From Pomphorhynchus laevis (lineage: Eukaryota; Acanthocephala; Palaeacanthocephala; Echinorhynchida; Pomphorhynchidae), in contig WNNJ02000175.1 of NCBI GenBank assembly GCA_012934845.2, forward strand, positions 1 to 64,000: a stretch of DNA of 64,000 bases, given 5' to 3'. A program made the translations under genes and the position numbers. The notes beneath the pieces are model-generated. The model saw nothing but the letters and a program-made list of their open reading frames with translations, was not told the origin of the DNA and made no database searches. Shown one piece after another: positions 1 through 9,972 of this stretch (positions are counted from its first letter, which is position 1; the number at the start of each line of letters is the position of its first letter).

Positions 1-251
1 ATAAACGCTTTCTTAAACGTTCACCCAACTCACTCCCTCCAAATCTTCGTGATTCCTACTTTTCTCAACGCCGTTCACATCTCATTCTTATACGTACTAA
101 ACGTACTCTCTTTTGGCGAAATCAACTCGAGTCATCTTCCAACTCGAAATCTCATTGGAAAATCTTAAACTCAATTCTTTCACGATCATCTACCCCTTGT
201 AATATAAATCCTGAAGCTATCTAATTTACTTTCCCTACTACCCATAGCCCC

Positions 252-1859
252 TTGTACCCACTCTTATCTTTAAATACTTCCCTCCCAGAACTATTCCACC
301 TTCTTCCCGTTTCGTCTGATGAAGTTTCTTCGGTTCTGCTGTCATTACCTAATAAAACCTCTCCTTCTGACCCAATTCCCACTCACTTACTTAAAAATAT
401 CTGCACTTTTATCTTACCCTTCCTAACCACATTGTTCAACTCGTCCATCCGTAGCTGTACATTTCCTTCCATCTGGAAATGCGCCACTGTTCGTCCTATC
501 ATCAAAAAGCAATCTCTCGACTCTTCACTACCATCTTCGTACCGTCCAATCTCACTTCTCCCAACCCTCTCTAAACTCCTTGAGCGTCTCGTTCTTAAGC
601 AAGTTAATACATATCTCTATTCCTCTAACTTATTTCCTCCCTTCCAAGCCGCTTTTCGCTCTAATTACTCTACCGAAATTGCATGTCTTAAAGTTTATAA
701 CGACTTACTCATATCGCGCGATCATAAATTATGTAGTGTCATAGTTTCTCTTGATCTATCGTCTGCTTTTGACATCGTCGATCACTCGATTCTTCTCCAT
801 CGCCTTCGTCATGATTATGGCTTCTCTTTACCCACTGTATCATGGTTTTCTTCATATCTATCAAACCGTACATTTCGCGTATACTCTAACTCTTCTCTCT
901 CCCATCCTTCGTCCATTCCGTCCGGTGTTCCGCAAGGCTCCGTATTAGGCCCTATACTTTTCTCTCTTCTTCTTGGTGATTTGTCTTCGATTTCTCATAA
1001 ATTTAACTTCCATGTTATGCAATATGCTGATGACATTCTCATCTATGCTCATGCACCTGTTTATCGTATTCGCGATCTTAGTGTTTCTGCTTCCGACTGT
1101 CTTGTCTCAATTTCCAATCATCTTTCTTCCCTTCGCCTTTCTCTGAATCCTGATAAATCCAAAATTATGTGGATCCTACCTCGACGCCTCGGCTTCGAAC
1201 CTCCCTCCGTATCATTAAATTCTACAATTCTTCCTATCGTTGATAATCTCGTTTTCCTAGGCTTCCATTTTGACAACCGACTTTCACTTAAACCTTTCGT
1301 TAGAGATAAAGTACGCTCATCTACCTTGATACTCCGCAACCTCCGTCAAGTTCGTAGATTGATCGATTTCCCTTCTTGTATGACTCTCATATCATCTCTC
1401 CTTTTTTCTAGACTCGATTATTGTCTTAGTCTATTTTCCAACTCACCTAAATCCACTCTTCTTCCCCTACAACGCATCGTCAACGCAGCTGTCCGAATTC
1501 TCCTCCGTCTTCGTCGTTTTGATCACACATCCTACCATCTTGCTTCTCTCGATTTGCCTACAATTTATTGTCGTGTTCAAATTCGTCTTATCGTTGCTTT
1601 CCGCCTTGTAACTTTTCATACCCCTTCATTTCTCAACCTTCCTTTTCTTGATAATTCTCGTCCTGTTTACTGCTCCTTGCGTTCCTGTAATTCCCTTCTT
1701 TTACATGTCCCAAACTACTCTACCTCCTTTGGACTCCGCTCCTTCCTGGTGGCTGCTCCTCTATCGTGGAATCATCTGCCCATTCATATACGCCAATCAA
1801 CTTCCCTGCAGTGCTTCAAACGACAAATCCGATCCCATCTGAACAATTTAACTGCTTGA
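252..1859 (+). CDS. LINE A1 reverse transcriptase (ORF2 C-terminal part)
   Basis: This 535-residue open frame holds a complete non-LTR RT and its C-terminal region. Visible RT blocks are SYRPISLLPTLSKLLERLV (about residue 96), the motif A region SLDLSSAFDIVDHS (about 168), GVPQGSVLGP (about 228) and the catalytic YADDILIYAH (about 258). A basic thumb and tail follow. The true ORF2 begins upstream with an APE endonuclease, seen in A2 but outside the window here. The first Met is inside the protein and is not a real start. Frame breaks in the linker separate it from the endonuclease, so this copy is probably not autonomous, though its RT domain is uninterrupted and is the best kept of the A/B group. 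Family CR1/L2-like is judged from motif style only. Confidence 0.9.
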   Translation: MYPLLSLNTSLPELFHLLPVSSDEVSSVLLSLPNKTSPSDPIPTHLLKNICTFILPFLTTLFNSSIRSCTFPSIWKCATVRPIIKKQSLDSSLPSSYRPISLLPTLSKLLERLVLKQVNTYLYSSNLFPPFQAAFRSNYSTEIACLKVYNDLLISRDHKLCSVIVSLDLSSAFDIVDHSILLHRLRHDYGFSLPTVSWFSSYLSNRTFRVYSNSSLSHPSSIPSGVPQGSVLGPILFSLLLGDLSSISHKFNFHVMQYADDILIYAHAPVYRIRDLSVSASDCLVSISNHLSSLRLSLNPDKSKIMWILPRRLGFEPPSVSLNSTILPIVDNLVFLGFHFDNRLSLKPFVRDKVRSSTLILRNLRQVRRLIDFPSCMTLISSLLFSRLDYCLSLFSNSPKSTLLPLQRIVNAAVRILLRLRRFDHTSYHLASLDLPTIYCRVQIRLIVAFRLVTFHTPSFLNLPFLDNSRPVYCSLRSCNSLLLHVPNYSTSFGLRSFLVAAPLSWNHLPIHIRQSTSLQCFKRQIRSHLNNLTA

Positions 1860-1888
1860 CTTTCTCATTTTTGTTTGTGGACTTGTAA

Positions 1889-1905
1889 GCGTACAGCTTG
1901 TACGC
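1889..1905 (+). other. 3'-terminal hairpin of LINE A1
   Basis: A 7-bp perfect stem (GCGTACA/TGTACGC) with a GCT loop lies just before the conserved tail ATTTGCCAC. It recurs at 5502-5518 in A2. LINE B has GCGTGC/GCACGC in the same place, so both arms changed together. This fits a 3' RNA structure read by the element's own RT; that role is inferred. Confidence 0.6.
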
Positions 1906-2794
1906 ATTTGCCACATTAAATAAATTTGTATTATTATTATTATTTAAAATCATATCCAGTCACATCTCTGATCAACCGATTCAACACCCCGCTCCTGTCA
2001 CACTTGCTCCAACCAATATTAATTCTTTATCAAGCACCCCTGTCATTTCCACTTCTATCTGCTCATCTACCTCGACTCCAACCAGCTCTGTCCGTCCACC
2101 ACTTCCACGAAATCGTTTTCCTTCGCGCGATCGCTGTATAATCATATCAAACTTAAAGCTTTCCGAATCTGCTTCTCCACAATCTCGCCTCGATGATGAT
2201 GTATCTGCTTTCAGGTCTATCCTAGCAACCATTCTTCCTGATGATAACCCATCACTCTTCAATAATATCGCTCCTGTATCCTTTATTCGTTTAAACAAAT
2301 CCACTAAATCCAATCATCTCAGTCCTCCACTCTTAAAAATCGTTTTCCGACATAGTTCACATGCCTCTTCGGTACTCTCCCAACGTTTTAAACTTCTTAC
2401 CACTTCATCTACTTGCCGTATCTTTCCTGACCGTTCCACTTCTGATATTGCCCAGCTCAATTTAGCTCGCATTGAAAAACATCGACGTGAAACAAACGGC
2501 GAGTCATCCTTATCTATACGTAAAATCAACGGAAATTTTCACGTTCTTCACACAAGGCCAAAAATTCGATGGGGTCCCATCTCTCCCCCTTGTCTTCTTC
2601 GCTGGTCGATCTCGCTCCTAAGCATACTTTTCGTCTTAGTCTATTCAATACTCGCTCCATTCTTCATAAAGCTGATATGCTTCTCGATATCTTCGATCAA
2701 TTATCTATCGATATTCTCTGCATTACCGAATCCTGGCACACTGACTCCAACGATCTTGCTATTCGTCGTCTATGTCGCTCTGGTTGTTCTCTAG
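1898..2794 (+). CDS. LINE A2 ORF1, C-terminal domain
   Basis: This is the C-terminal half of the ORF1 nucleic-acid-binding protein. A Ser/Thr/Pro-rich linker leads to RFPSRDRCIIISNLKL, then a basic domain with SFIRLNKS, LLKIVFRHSSHASSVLS and RIFPDRS, ending near KIRWG. The same blocks occur in LINE B (31624-32313). The layout resembles the RRM-like or CTD folds of LINE ORF1 proteins, but that fold is inferred. The first residues before about 1980 belong to the A1 tail and are not native. The frame runs past the usual ORF1 stop to 2794, overlapping the ORF2 start at 2569. Confidence 0.75.
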   Translation: MYAFATLNKFVLLLLFKIISSHISDQPIQHPAPVTLAPTNINSLSSTPVISTSICSSTSTPTSSVRPPLPRNRFPSRDRCIIISNLKLSESASPQSRLDDDVSAFRSILATILPDDNPSLFNNIAPVSFIRLNKSTKSNHLSPPLLKIVFRHSSHASSVLSQRFKLLTTSSTCRIFPDRSTSDIAQLNLARIEKHRRETNGESSLSIRKINGNFHVLHTRPKIRWGPISPPCLLRWSISLLSILFVLVYSILAPFFIKLICFSISSINYLSIFSALPNPGTLTPTILLFVVYVALVVL

Positions 2795-3861
2795 TTGAAT
2801 CAGCTCGTCAAATTACATCTCATACATCTACTGCGTCTAACCATGGCGGTATTGTTGCCATTGCTCGTCACCCAATGTCTTTAAGTAAAATCAACGTTAA
2901 CATCCGTTACACCTCGTTCGAATTACTCATATGCAGATTATCAACGCCTTTCCCTCTGGAACTTGTGATTGTATACCGTCCAGGTTCAGTTGCCCCATCA
3001 CGTATCTTCTTTAACGACCTTGCAGATCTAATGTCTCACTGTTCATTGTCTTATACTCCTTCTTTTGTTCTCGGTGACTTTAACATTCGTCTTGATCGCC
3101 CGTCTGACTCTGACTCTATCACTTTAACTAATCTTTTTTCTGATTTTAACTATAAATTACTTTCAACAAGCCCAACTCATATTCTCGGCGGTGCTCTCGA
3201 CATCATTGCTGTTCCTAACTGCTTCAATGACTATACCTCCTTGTCAATTACTGATCCTGGTTTGTCCGATCATTTCCTTGTCACTCTTACTCTTACTCGT
3301 CCCCATCCTCCTTCTCCGCCTTTACCTTTATCTACACCAAGTCGACCCTGGAAGCTTCTCGATATCCCTATTCTCTGCACAGCCTTACTCAATTCTTCAC
3401 TCTTTTCACTTCCTCTTAACTATCTCTCTCCCGATGATCTCTGCATTCTGTTTGATTCTGAACTTACGTCGATCCTCAATAACCTTCTACCTAGTCGACT
3501 TCGACGTTCCCAGCGCTTGAGCCATGCTCCCTGGTTCGATTCTGACTGTAGTCTTTCTAAGCGTCGACTCCGTCACTCTTTTCGTATGTATAAACGCTTT
3601 CTTAAACGTTCTCCCAACTCACTCCCTCCAAATCTTCGTGATTCCTACTTTTCTCAACGCCGTTCACATCTCATTCTTATACGTACTAAACGTACTCTCT
3701 TTTGGCGAAATCAACTCGAGTCATCTTCCAACTCGAAATCTCATTGGAAAATCTTAAACTCAATTCTTTCACGATCATCTACCCCTTGTAATATAAATCC
3801 TGATGATTTTTTTCTTATCTACAAACTAAGCTATCTAATTTACTTTCCCTACTACCCATAG
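2569..3861 (+). CDS. LINE A2 APE endonuclease (ORF2 N-terminal part)
   Basis: This frame encodes the apurinic-like endonuclease that nicks target DNA for target-primed reverse transcription. Landmarks in order are LFNTRSI (about residue 27), ITESWHTD (about 53), NHGGIVAIARHP (about 91), VIVYRPG (about 133), VLGDFNIRLDRPS (about 167), GGALDIIAV (about 208) and SDHFLVTLTL (about 233). A basic linker rich in Arg, Lys and Ser follows. The ATG at 2569 is the likely ORF2 start: LINE B has an ATG at the same site (32277), inside ORF1, with no better upstream choice. The frame is lost at about 3805 in a T-run, so the RT lies in another frame. Confidence 0.88.
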   Translation: MGSHLSPLSSSLVDLAPKHTFRLSLFNTRSILHKADMLLDIFDQLSIDILCITESWHTDSNDLAIRRLCRSGCSLVESARQITSHTSTASNHGGIVAIARHPMSLSKINVNIRYTSFELLICRLSTPFPLELVIVYRPGSVAPSRIFFNDLADLMSHCSLSYTPSFVLGDFNIRLDRPSDSDSITLTNLFSDFNYKLLSTSPTHILGGALDIIAVPNCFNDYTSLSITDPGLSDHFLVTLTLTRPHPPSPPLPLSTPSRPWKLLDIPILCTALLNSSLFSLPLNYLSPDDLCILFDSELTSILNNLLPSRLRRSQRLSHAPWFDSDCSLSKRRLRHSFRMYKRFLKRSPNSLPPNLRDSYFSQRRSHLILIRTKRTLFWRNQLESSSNSKSHWKILNSILSRSSTPCNINPDDFFLIYKLSYLIYFPYYP

Positions 3862-3866
3862 CCCCC

Positions 3867-4757
3867 TTGTACCCACTCTTATCTTTAAATACTTCCCTCC
3901 CAGAACTATTCCACCTTCTTCCCGTTTCGTCTGATGAAGTTTCTTCGGTTCTGCTGTCATTACCTAATAAAACCTCTCCTTCTGACCCAATTCCCACTCA
4001 CTTACTTAAAAATATCTGCACTTTTATCTTACCCTTCCTAACCACATTGTTCAACTCGTCCATCCGTAGCTGTACATTTCCTTCCATCTGGAAATGCGCC
4101 ACTGTTCGTCCTATCATCAAAAAGCAATCTCTCGACTCTTCACTACCATCTTCGTACCGTCCAATCTCACTTCTCCCAACCCTCTCTAAACTCCTTGAGC
4201 GTCTTGTTCTTAAGCAAGTTAATACATATCTCTATTCCTCTAACTTATTTCCTCCCTTCCAAGCCGCTTTTCGCTCTAATTACTCTACCGAAATTGCATG
4301 TCTTAAAGTTTATAACGACTTACTCATATCGCGCGATCATAAATTATGTAGTGTCATAGTTTCTCTTGATCTATCGTCTGCTTTTGACATCGTCGATCAC
4401 TCGATTCTTCTCCATCGCCTTCGTCATGATTATGGCTTCTCTTTACCCACTGTATCATGGTTTTCTTCATATCTATCAAACCGTACATTTCGCGTATATT
4501 CTAACTCTTCTCTCTCCCATCCTTCGTCCATTCCGTCCGGTGTTCCGCAAGGCTCCGTATTAGGCCCTATGCTTTTCTCTCTTCTCGGTGATTTGTCTCC
4601 AATTTATCATAAATTTAACTTCCATGTTATGCAACATGCTGATGACATTCTCATTATGCTCATGCACCTGTTTATCGTATTCACGATCTTAGTGTTTCTG
4701 CTTCCGACTGTCTTGTCTCAATTTCCAATCATCTTTCTTCCCTTCGCCTTTCTCTGA
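3867..4757 (+). CDS. LINE A2 reverse transcriptase, N-terminal part
   Basis: This frame is the same RT as A1 residues 1-260, with SYRPISLLPTLSKLLERLV, SLDLSSAFDIVDHS and GVPQGSVLGP. Near 4655 a frameshift occurs just past the catalytic box, which here reads QHADDILI instead of QYADDILI. The last 30 or so residues are therefore out of frame and are not RT. The His for Tyr change beside the catalytic Asp pair would also weaken the enzyme. Confidence 0.85.
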   Translation: MYPLLSLNTSLPELFHLLPVSSDEVSSVLLSLPNKTSPSDPIPTHLLKNICTFILPFLTTLFNSSIRSCTFPSIWKCATVRPIIKKQSLDSSLPSSYRPISLLPTLSKLLERLVLKQVNTYLYSSNLFPPFQAAFRSNYSTEIACLKVYNDLLISRDHKLCSVIVSLDLSSAFDIVDHSILLHRLRHDYGFSLPTVSWFSSYLSNRTFRVYSNSSLSHPSSIPSGVPQGSVLGPMLFSLLGDLSPIYHKFNFHVMQHADDILIMLMHLFIVFTILVFLLPTVLSQFPIIFLPFAFL

Positions 4758-4777
4758 ATCCTGATAAATCCAAAATT

Positions 4778-5473
4778 ATGTGGATCCTACCTCGACGCCT
4801 CGGCTTCGAACCTCCCTCCGTATCATTAAATTCTACAATTATTCCTATCGTTGATAATCTCGTTTTCCTAGGCTTCCATTTTGACAACCGACTTTCACTT
4901 AAACCTTTCGTTAGAGATAAAGTACGCTCATCTACCTTGATACTCCGCAACCTCCGTCAAGTTCGTAGATTGATCGATTTCCCTTCTTGTATGACTCTCA
5001 TATCATCTCTCCTTTTTTCTAGACTCGATTATTATCTTAGTCTATTTTCCAACTCACCTAAATCCACTCTTCTTCCCCTACAACGCATCGTCAACGCAGC
5101 TGTCCGAATTCTCCTCCGTCTTCGTCGTTTTGATCACACATCCTACCATCTTGCTTCTCTCGATTTGCCTACAATTTATTGTCGTGTTCAAATTCGTCTT
5201 CTTATCGTTGCTTTCCGCCTTGTAACTTTTCATACCCCTTCATTTCTCAACCTTCCTTTTCTTGATAATTCCCGTCCTGTTTACTGTTCCTTGCGTTCCT
5301 GTAATTCCCTTCTTTTACATGTCCCAAACTACTCTACCTCCTTTGGACTCCGCTCCTTCCTGGTGGCTGCTCCTCTATCGTGGAATCATCTGCCCATTCA
5401 TATACGCCAATCAACTTCCCTGCAGTGCTTCAAACGACAAATCCGATCCCATCTGAACAATTTAACTGCTTGA
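4778..5473 (+). CDS. LINE A2 reverse transcriptase, thumb and C-terminus
   Basis: This 231-residue frame holds the RT thumb and C-terminal region after the frameshift. It contains FLGFHFDNRLSLKPFVRDKV, RRFDHTSYHLASLDLPTI and the closing LFLVAAPLSWNHLP-type block before the stop. It matches A1 residues 305-535 almost residue for residue, with one added Leu near 5202. The first Met is internal. Confidence 0.85.
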   Translation: MWILPRRLGFEPPSVSLNSTIIPIVDNLVFLGFHFDNRLSLKPFVRDKVRSSTLILRNLRQVRRLIDFPSCMTLISSLLFSRLDYYLSLFSNSPKSTLLPLQRIVNAAVRILLRLRRFDHTSYHLASLDLPTIYCRVQIRLLIVAFRLVTFHTPSFLNLPFLDNSRPVYCSLRSCNSLLLHVPNYSTSFGLRSFLVAAPLSWNHLPIHIRQSTSLQCFKRQIRSHLNNLTA

Positions 5474-5501
5474 CTTTCTCATTTTGTTTGTGGACTTGTA
5501 A

Positions 5502-5518
5502 GCGTACAGCTTGTACGC
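5502..5518 (+). other. 3'-terminal hairpin of LINE A2
   Basis: The stem GCGTACA/TGTACGC is the same as at 1889-1905 and is followed by ATTTGCCACATTAAATAA and the microsatellite tail. Confidence 0.6.
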
Positions 5519-5638
5519 ATTTGCCACATTAAATAAGTTTGTATTATTATTATTATTATAACGCTACTGATCAGCCAGTATGAAAATTTTGTCAACCGTC
5601 CGGATGACAGACCTCTTGCTTTACGAATCGCGACAGTC

Positions 5639-6485
5639 ATGGGTCACCTTATTCTGCAACGAATTCCATCGAATCGTGTTAGTGAAATTCGCAAGACTTT
5701 AAAGCGTAGAATGTTTATGTGGATTGATGGAGATATACCTGAATTATACAAAGAAGCGAAATATCTACAGAACCGAATAACATCAAGGTTACATCACACC
5801 CAAAATCAAAACATTCTAGTAAAGAACTTCACGAAACTAGTTGTCTCCGGAACACTCTCTGCTGCCAGACAGTTTTTATCGAGTCGTGGTTCAAGGGCCC
5901 AGCATCTTAGACTTGGACAACAAGATTAAGAACGTTTCAATTCTTCAAAAGTTAATTTCGCTACATCTTGTACCGGCAGTAGTGGTAGACCAACATGTCT
6001 TATCGAAACCAGTGACCGGGTATCAGGAGCATCATGCAGTGAGATTTAGTAGTATGTGCGACGAATATATTATATATGCCACCAAGAATGCACGTGGGTC
6101 TGCTGAATTTTCTGGACTCGATGCAGATAATTGGCGATCAATGCTAAAGTCGTTTGGAGACGAGTCAAAAAAATTAGCAGAAACCATATCAAACTTTGCT
6201 ATCGTTATAGCAACTGAGCACATTGATTCAGATAGTTTGAGGCCCTATACAGATTGTCGGTTAATTCCACTCGATATATGTCCTGGTGTACGGCCAATCG
6301 GGATTGGAGAGGTCATAAGGCGTATTGTCGGGAGAGCAATATTACGAATCATAAAACCGGACATCATGCTGATGGTAGCAAATTCAAAACAGCTATGTGC
6401 AGGACAACGATGTGGAACGGAGGCTGACATCCACGCTGACAGAGACGCTTTCGAAGGCTCTCAAGAAAACTGTCTTTATGCTTGA
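5639..6485 (+). pseudogene. D1 pre-RT and RT N-terminal remnant
   Basis: Two overlapping frames, 5639-5929 and 5841-6485, cover the region before the RT palm. The first has LILQRI and a basic helix-rich stretch also found in D2 at about 16830. The second has the block ending SAEFSGLDADNW, which matches GGAGPSGLDSASW in D2, and RLIPLDICPGVRPIGIGEVIRR, the RT 1-2 region. The block ends just before motif A, where the frame is lost near 6430. Confidence 0.7.
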
Positions 6486-6795
6486 CGCCAGCAACACCTT
6501 TAACCAAATCCACCGTAAGCTAATGTTGAGGAACATCAAATTTGTATGTCCGGCACTTTTAACAATTCTTACTAATACATACTCATCTCCGTCGATATTA
6601 ACAGTACAATACAACGATATACTTTCACAGGAATGAGTTACACAAGATGACCCGTTCGCAATCGTCACAATTGCAGCTGCGACTATTCCCTTCATAAATG
6701 AATTATAGTCAAAAGTTCCATCCGTAATGCACAAATGGTATGCAGATAACGCAGCCTGTGTTGGGTCTATAGAAGAAGTCTTAGATACATGACGT
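6397..6795 (+). pseudogene. D1 RT palm remnant
   Basis: The motif A region reads FMLDASNTFNQIHRK, parallel to D2 SIDASNAFNSVNRQ. A stop at 6634 sits where D3 has Gly before VTQGDP, and D1 reads VTQDDPF. The catalytic box is MHKWYADNAA, with Asn for the second Asp. A TGA at 6793 lies where D2, D3 and D4 all have Trp. The enzyme is dead. Confidence 0.7.
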
Positions 6796-7422
6796 TTGAT
6801 AAAGGAAATGGATCCTAAGTACGGTTTCCACATAAATGAAAGCAAATACGCGCTGCTCACTCGAAAGATGGACGGTGAATTCATAAAGCACTTTGATCAA
6901 GACGGCGTGACGATAAAGAATGATGGTATCCAAATGTTGGGCAGGTATATTGGAACTGAAGAATTCAGAAAACAGAAAATCGAAAAGAGGGTAGCAGAAT
7001 GTATTGATCAGATATCACTGCTGACAGAAGTAGCAAAGTGCGACAGCCAAGTTGCATATACGATGCTCACAAAATCGTTACAAAATCAATGGACATATTT
7101 ACAACGCACCTGTGAGATTAACAGTGAGTGGCTAAATCCTTTATCAGAAATGATTTTCAAAAAGCTAGTACCGGAAATTATTGGAATACCAAACATTGAC
7201 ATGGAGTTACGTAGCATTATATGTCTTCCGCTAAGATTAAGAGAGATGGGTGTAAGCAACCCAAGCACTGAGCCGAAAACTGAATTTGATCGATCACAGC
7301 GTATGGTATCGCCAATTATCAATGCAAATGGATCAATATCTCAAAAATCCATTGCAATGGAGATCCATAAAGAAAATAAGAAAATAGTATGCAAGAATTA
7401 CAAATCCTTACTGAGAGTATAA
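6796..7422 (+). pseudogene. D1 RT thumb remnant
   Basis: This 208-residue frame has DPKYGFHINESKYALLT, parallel to GPKYGYFVNPSKSQIL in D2, then GIQMLGRYIG and YTMLTKSLQNQWTYLQRT. It ends with LPLRLREMGVSNPS, the conserved block that precedes the linker to the nuclease. It is the RT thumb and connection of an RLE LINE, no longer joined to an intact palm. Confidence 0.75.
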
Positions 7423-7830
7423 GTCCCACTTTACAAAACTCAATCAAACATGCATGCTTAAAAGGGGCATCCTCCTGGCTAAGTACACTTCCTATTGAGC
7501 AACAAGGATTTCACTTAAGTAAGCGCGTTTTTCAGGATACAATTGAGGTAAGATATGGTTGGGACCCTATTTACCTTCCTCAAAAGTGCAGTTGTATTCC
7601 CAAGACAAACGTCATTCATTCACTAGTATGCAAAATAGGAGGTCTACCCATGATTCGTCACGATATCAGGAGAGACGCGCTTGCTGCTGAATTAAAGGAA
7701 GTGGGAAGTCATCCTTCAATAGAGGTAATGCTTCAACCAGTTCCTGATACAATGACATTCGAGGTATAAACAACAACCAGGGATCGGTGTGCACGAATGG
7801 ATATAACGTGTCACGGCATACATAGAGAAG
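7389..7830 (+). pseudogene. D1 Cys/His knuckle and RLE nuclease core
   Basis: The remnant holds KGASSWLSTLP, then CSCIPKTNVIHSLVCKIGGLPMIRHD, which lines up with the C-C-H-C knuckle and the RH(D/N) of R2-type endonucleases. The open frame ends at 7769. The Asp block (RMDITC) at about 7797 survives in another frame. The PD-(D/E)XK-like assignment rests on family comparison with D2, D3 and D4 in this window. Confidence 0.7.
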
Positions 7831-7846
7831 TTTCGGAGCAGTCTAC

Positions 7847-8206
7847 TTGGACATTTGTGTATTTAACCACCTGGCTACCTCAAACGTAAAAGATAACATC
7901 GAAAATCTATACGCGTACCATGAAAATCGCAAAAGAGCGAAATACGCAGAAAGAGTACGATACATCGAGGGTGGATTTTTCGCACCAGTCATTTTTGCGT
8001 CTTCGGGAGGGACAGGACCAGTAGCAAATTATATATTGCAGTCAGTCGCCGGACGAAAATCGATGAGAACGGGAACGGATTACTCCGAATGTATCAGAAA
8101 CGTTCGATGTCGAATGGCCATCACTCTAGCTAAAGCCATATATATGTCCTTGAGAAGGGTACCGAGAGCGAACTCGGGATTTCAAATCAACGACATTGAA
8201 CAATAA
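7847..8206 (+). pseudogene. D1 C-terminal domain
   Basis: This frame starts with DICVFNHLA, the last conserved Asp block of the nuclease (FFDVNVFN in D2). It goes on with HENRKRAKYAERVRYIEGGFF, FASSGGTGPVA and a basic tail. All D copies carry this post-nuclease domain with a conserved SSGG(M/T/I)G signature. Its role is unknown. The initiating Met is inside the protein. Confidence 0.7.
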
Positions 8207-8270
8207 ATAAAAAATACATAAAATTTATATTGAGGCCCATTTGAGGAAACCCAAATTGTTTTGTTGTTGC

Positions 8271-9900
8271 TGTAATAAAAAAGTTTTATTTCAAAAAATA
8301 TATATTATTAAATCAAAAAATTGATAGACTAAGAAACATTTATACAAAAGAATTAGGATTCTTGAAACAATTCGATATGAAAAGATTAATAACCAAAGTG
8401 ATTTTATTCGCAACCTGAGCGATCTTGAAACAAGAATAAGTATAATGATCAATTACAAGATATAAAAATAATAAATCATAATTGTTTAGACTTTTGTAAA
8501 TTACGTTGGATTGAAACTTTTCGTAATCCATATGATCTTTATAAAAAGTCTTCAGATTGATTATCAACTCATTATATTTCCTTACCTATCTACATTCTGG
8601 TTGCTGCTATCTTGGTTTTGATCCACAGCAATCTTAAGCATCTCGGGAATCATTAATATGCAGTATCTTCGCTTGTATATTCGTTTAAGCGTACTGATGT
8701 TAGGTGATGATAATCGTCGTCATCTGTGTTGTGATCAATTGTAAAGTGCGTTTAAGGCGGGTTCAACACATTTATTTTCGTAGCACTAGATAAAGTGTCG
8801 ACACTAGATAAAGTGTTGACACTAGATAAAGTGTCGACATGACATTTTGTTTTCCATCACTGTACTCAATAGTGGAGTATCATTTGGATCAATGAGTTTG
8901 ACCTTTTGAACTAACTACTCGTATTTCGAACGCATATTTCGCCTTTCAAGTAAGACTTAATCGTTATTAGAAAGCCATCGTGGCGAATTCCTGGCTATTG
9001 ATCTGTGCCTTTAGAAATTGAATTCGTTTAGTGTGAATGGCTTGTGTATATACAAAGAAGCGATATCACTGATGATAGCTACCAGTTATTACATCCTGTC
9101 ATCTCGAAATCTGTATATTGTTCGAGTAAAGTACAAGCGATATGTTTTGAGGCGCTAGATACAGACTGTCACTGCTAGTATCGTTGTCCTCTGAACCTTC
9201 CTGTGTATGAACAACGGTTGTAAACAGCGGTAGACGTTACGTTTGCTTCATAAACGACTGTTTTTGTGAGAACTGACGATTTTTTTAGTAATTACATTTA
9301 AAAAAATATTTTTCTTACAAGCCAGCCAGACGACATTTTTATGGCCATGACTACGCCAAAACTAGTCGACTTGATCCCTGTTTTTAAATGAGATGGTACC
9401 CAGAATATCTTTACATGACTGTCCAAGTTTGAACTGGTTATTAGCCTTCAAGAATTATCATATCAAGAAACATTACTACTGCCCATGATCTTAGAAAGAA
9501 GCGTTCTTTCTGTGTGTTTATAAATGCGCGCGGATACAAAGAAAAACGATAAAGAGGGCTGTTAATTGTCTTTATTAGTGATTGATTAATTCTTTATTAA
9601 ATAAAAGTGAACATGTTATAAAATACAAACAAGCAACTATCTCTGCTTAATTTGTGTACAACTTCTTTAAATTTGATAAAAAATAAAAAAATAAAAAAAA
9701 TATAATAAGGATCATTTGTAGCTGTGAAAAGGTAGGATAAACACTATTCAAGAAAAATTGTTTTACTGAGCTGTAAAGATTGCCAATTTACAACATTCTG
9801 GATTTTCGACTCTGCTCTTCTAATGATCTAACAGCTTTGAATAGGAACGAAGATGAAAACTTTTCGATTCGAGGTGCTTTCAAGCCAAACTTTTTATAAC
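8271..9900 (+). other. Stretch without recognised genes
   Basis: No convincing coding exon, RNA gene or element end was recognised. It is AT-rich at both ends, with poly-A/T runs near 8280-8310 and 9660-9710, and holds one short tandem repeat at 8784-8838. It could be an old element interior or host intergenic DNA. Confidence 0.5.
8784..8838 (+). repeat. 18-bp tandem repeat, three copies
   Basis: The unit CACTAGATAAAGTGTCGA repeats three times with an 18-bp period and one C/T variant. Each unit carries the palindrome-like ACACTAGATAAAGTGT. Confidence 0.85.
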
Positions 9901-9972
9901 AAAAGATTTATTTAACGTGGCAAATGCGTGCCAGCGCACGTTTACATGACCACAGCAAAACAAAAATGTTAA

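Larger units (their letters stand above)
1..1945 (+). mobile_element. LINE A1, CR1/L2-like, 3' part
   Basis: This is the 3' part of an APE-type non-LTR retrotransposon, cut by the window edge. Bases 1-250 encode the linker between endonuclease and RT, matching 3590-3860 of copy A2. The RT follows, then a short 3' UTR with a hairpin and a TTA/ATT-type microsatellite tail near 1930-1947, as is usual for CR1/L2-group elements. The copy is nearly identical to A2, so the pair is young or was recently duplicated. Relative to A2 it lacks a short stretch near 212 in the linker. Confidence 0.9.
1945..5560 (+). mobile_element. LINE A2, CR1/L2-like, nearly full length
   Basis: This second A copy starts right after the tail of A1 and ends in a TTA/ATT run at about 5541-5560. 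It keeps the C-terminal half of ORF1 (1980-2575), an APE endonuclease (from 2569) and an RT split in two frames (3867-4757 and 4778-5473). From 3585 on it repeats bases 1-1945 almost base for base. The 5' end is truncated, because the PHD part of ORF1 seen in LINE B is absent. A T-run frameshift at about 3805-3812 and a second shift near 4655 stop ORF2 being continuous. Confidence 0.9.
5561..8270 (+). mobile_element. RLE-type LINE D1, decayed
   Basis: This is a non-LTR retrotransposon of the type with a restriction-like endonuclease (R2/NeSL-like group by architecture). Remnants in order are the pre-RT region (5639-6485), RT (6397-6800, broken), thumb (6796-7422), Cys/His knuckle and nuclease (7389-7830) and a C-terminal domain (7847-8206). 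It ends near 8232 with GGCCCATTTG, a tail motif shared with D2 and D5. Many stops and shifts show it is old. It abuts the microsatellite tail of A2. Confidence 0.8.

Noticed and set aside
1118-1339. Antisense open frames over the LINE RTs
   Set aside because: They mirror Ser/Leu-rich RT codons, are repeated in every copy and resemble nothing; shadows.
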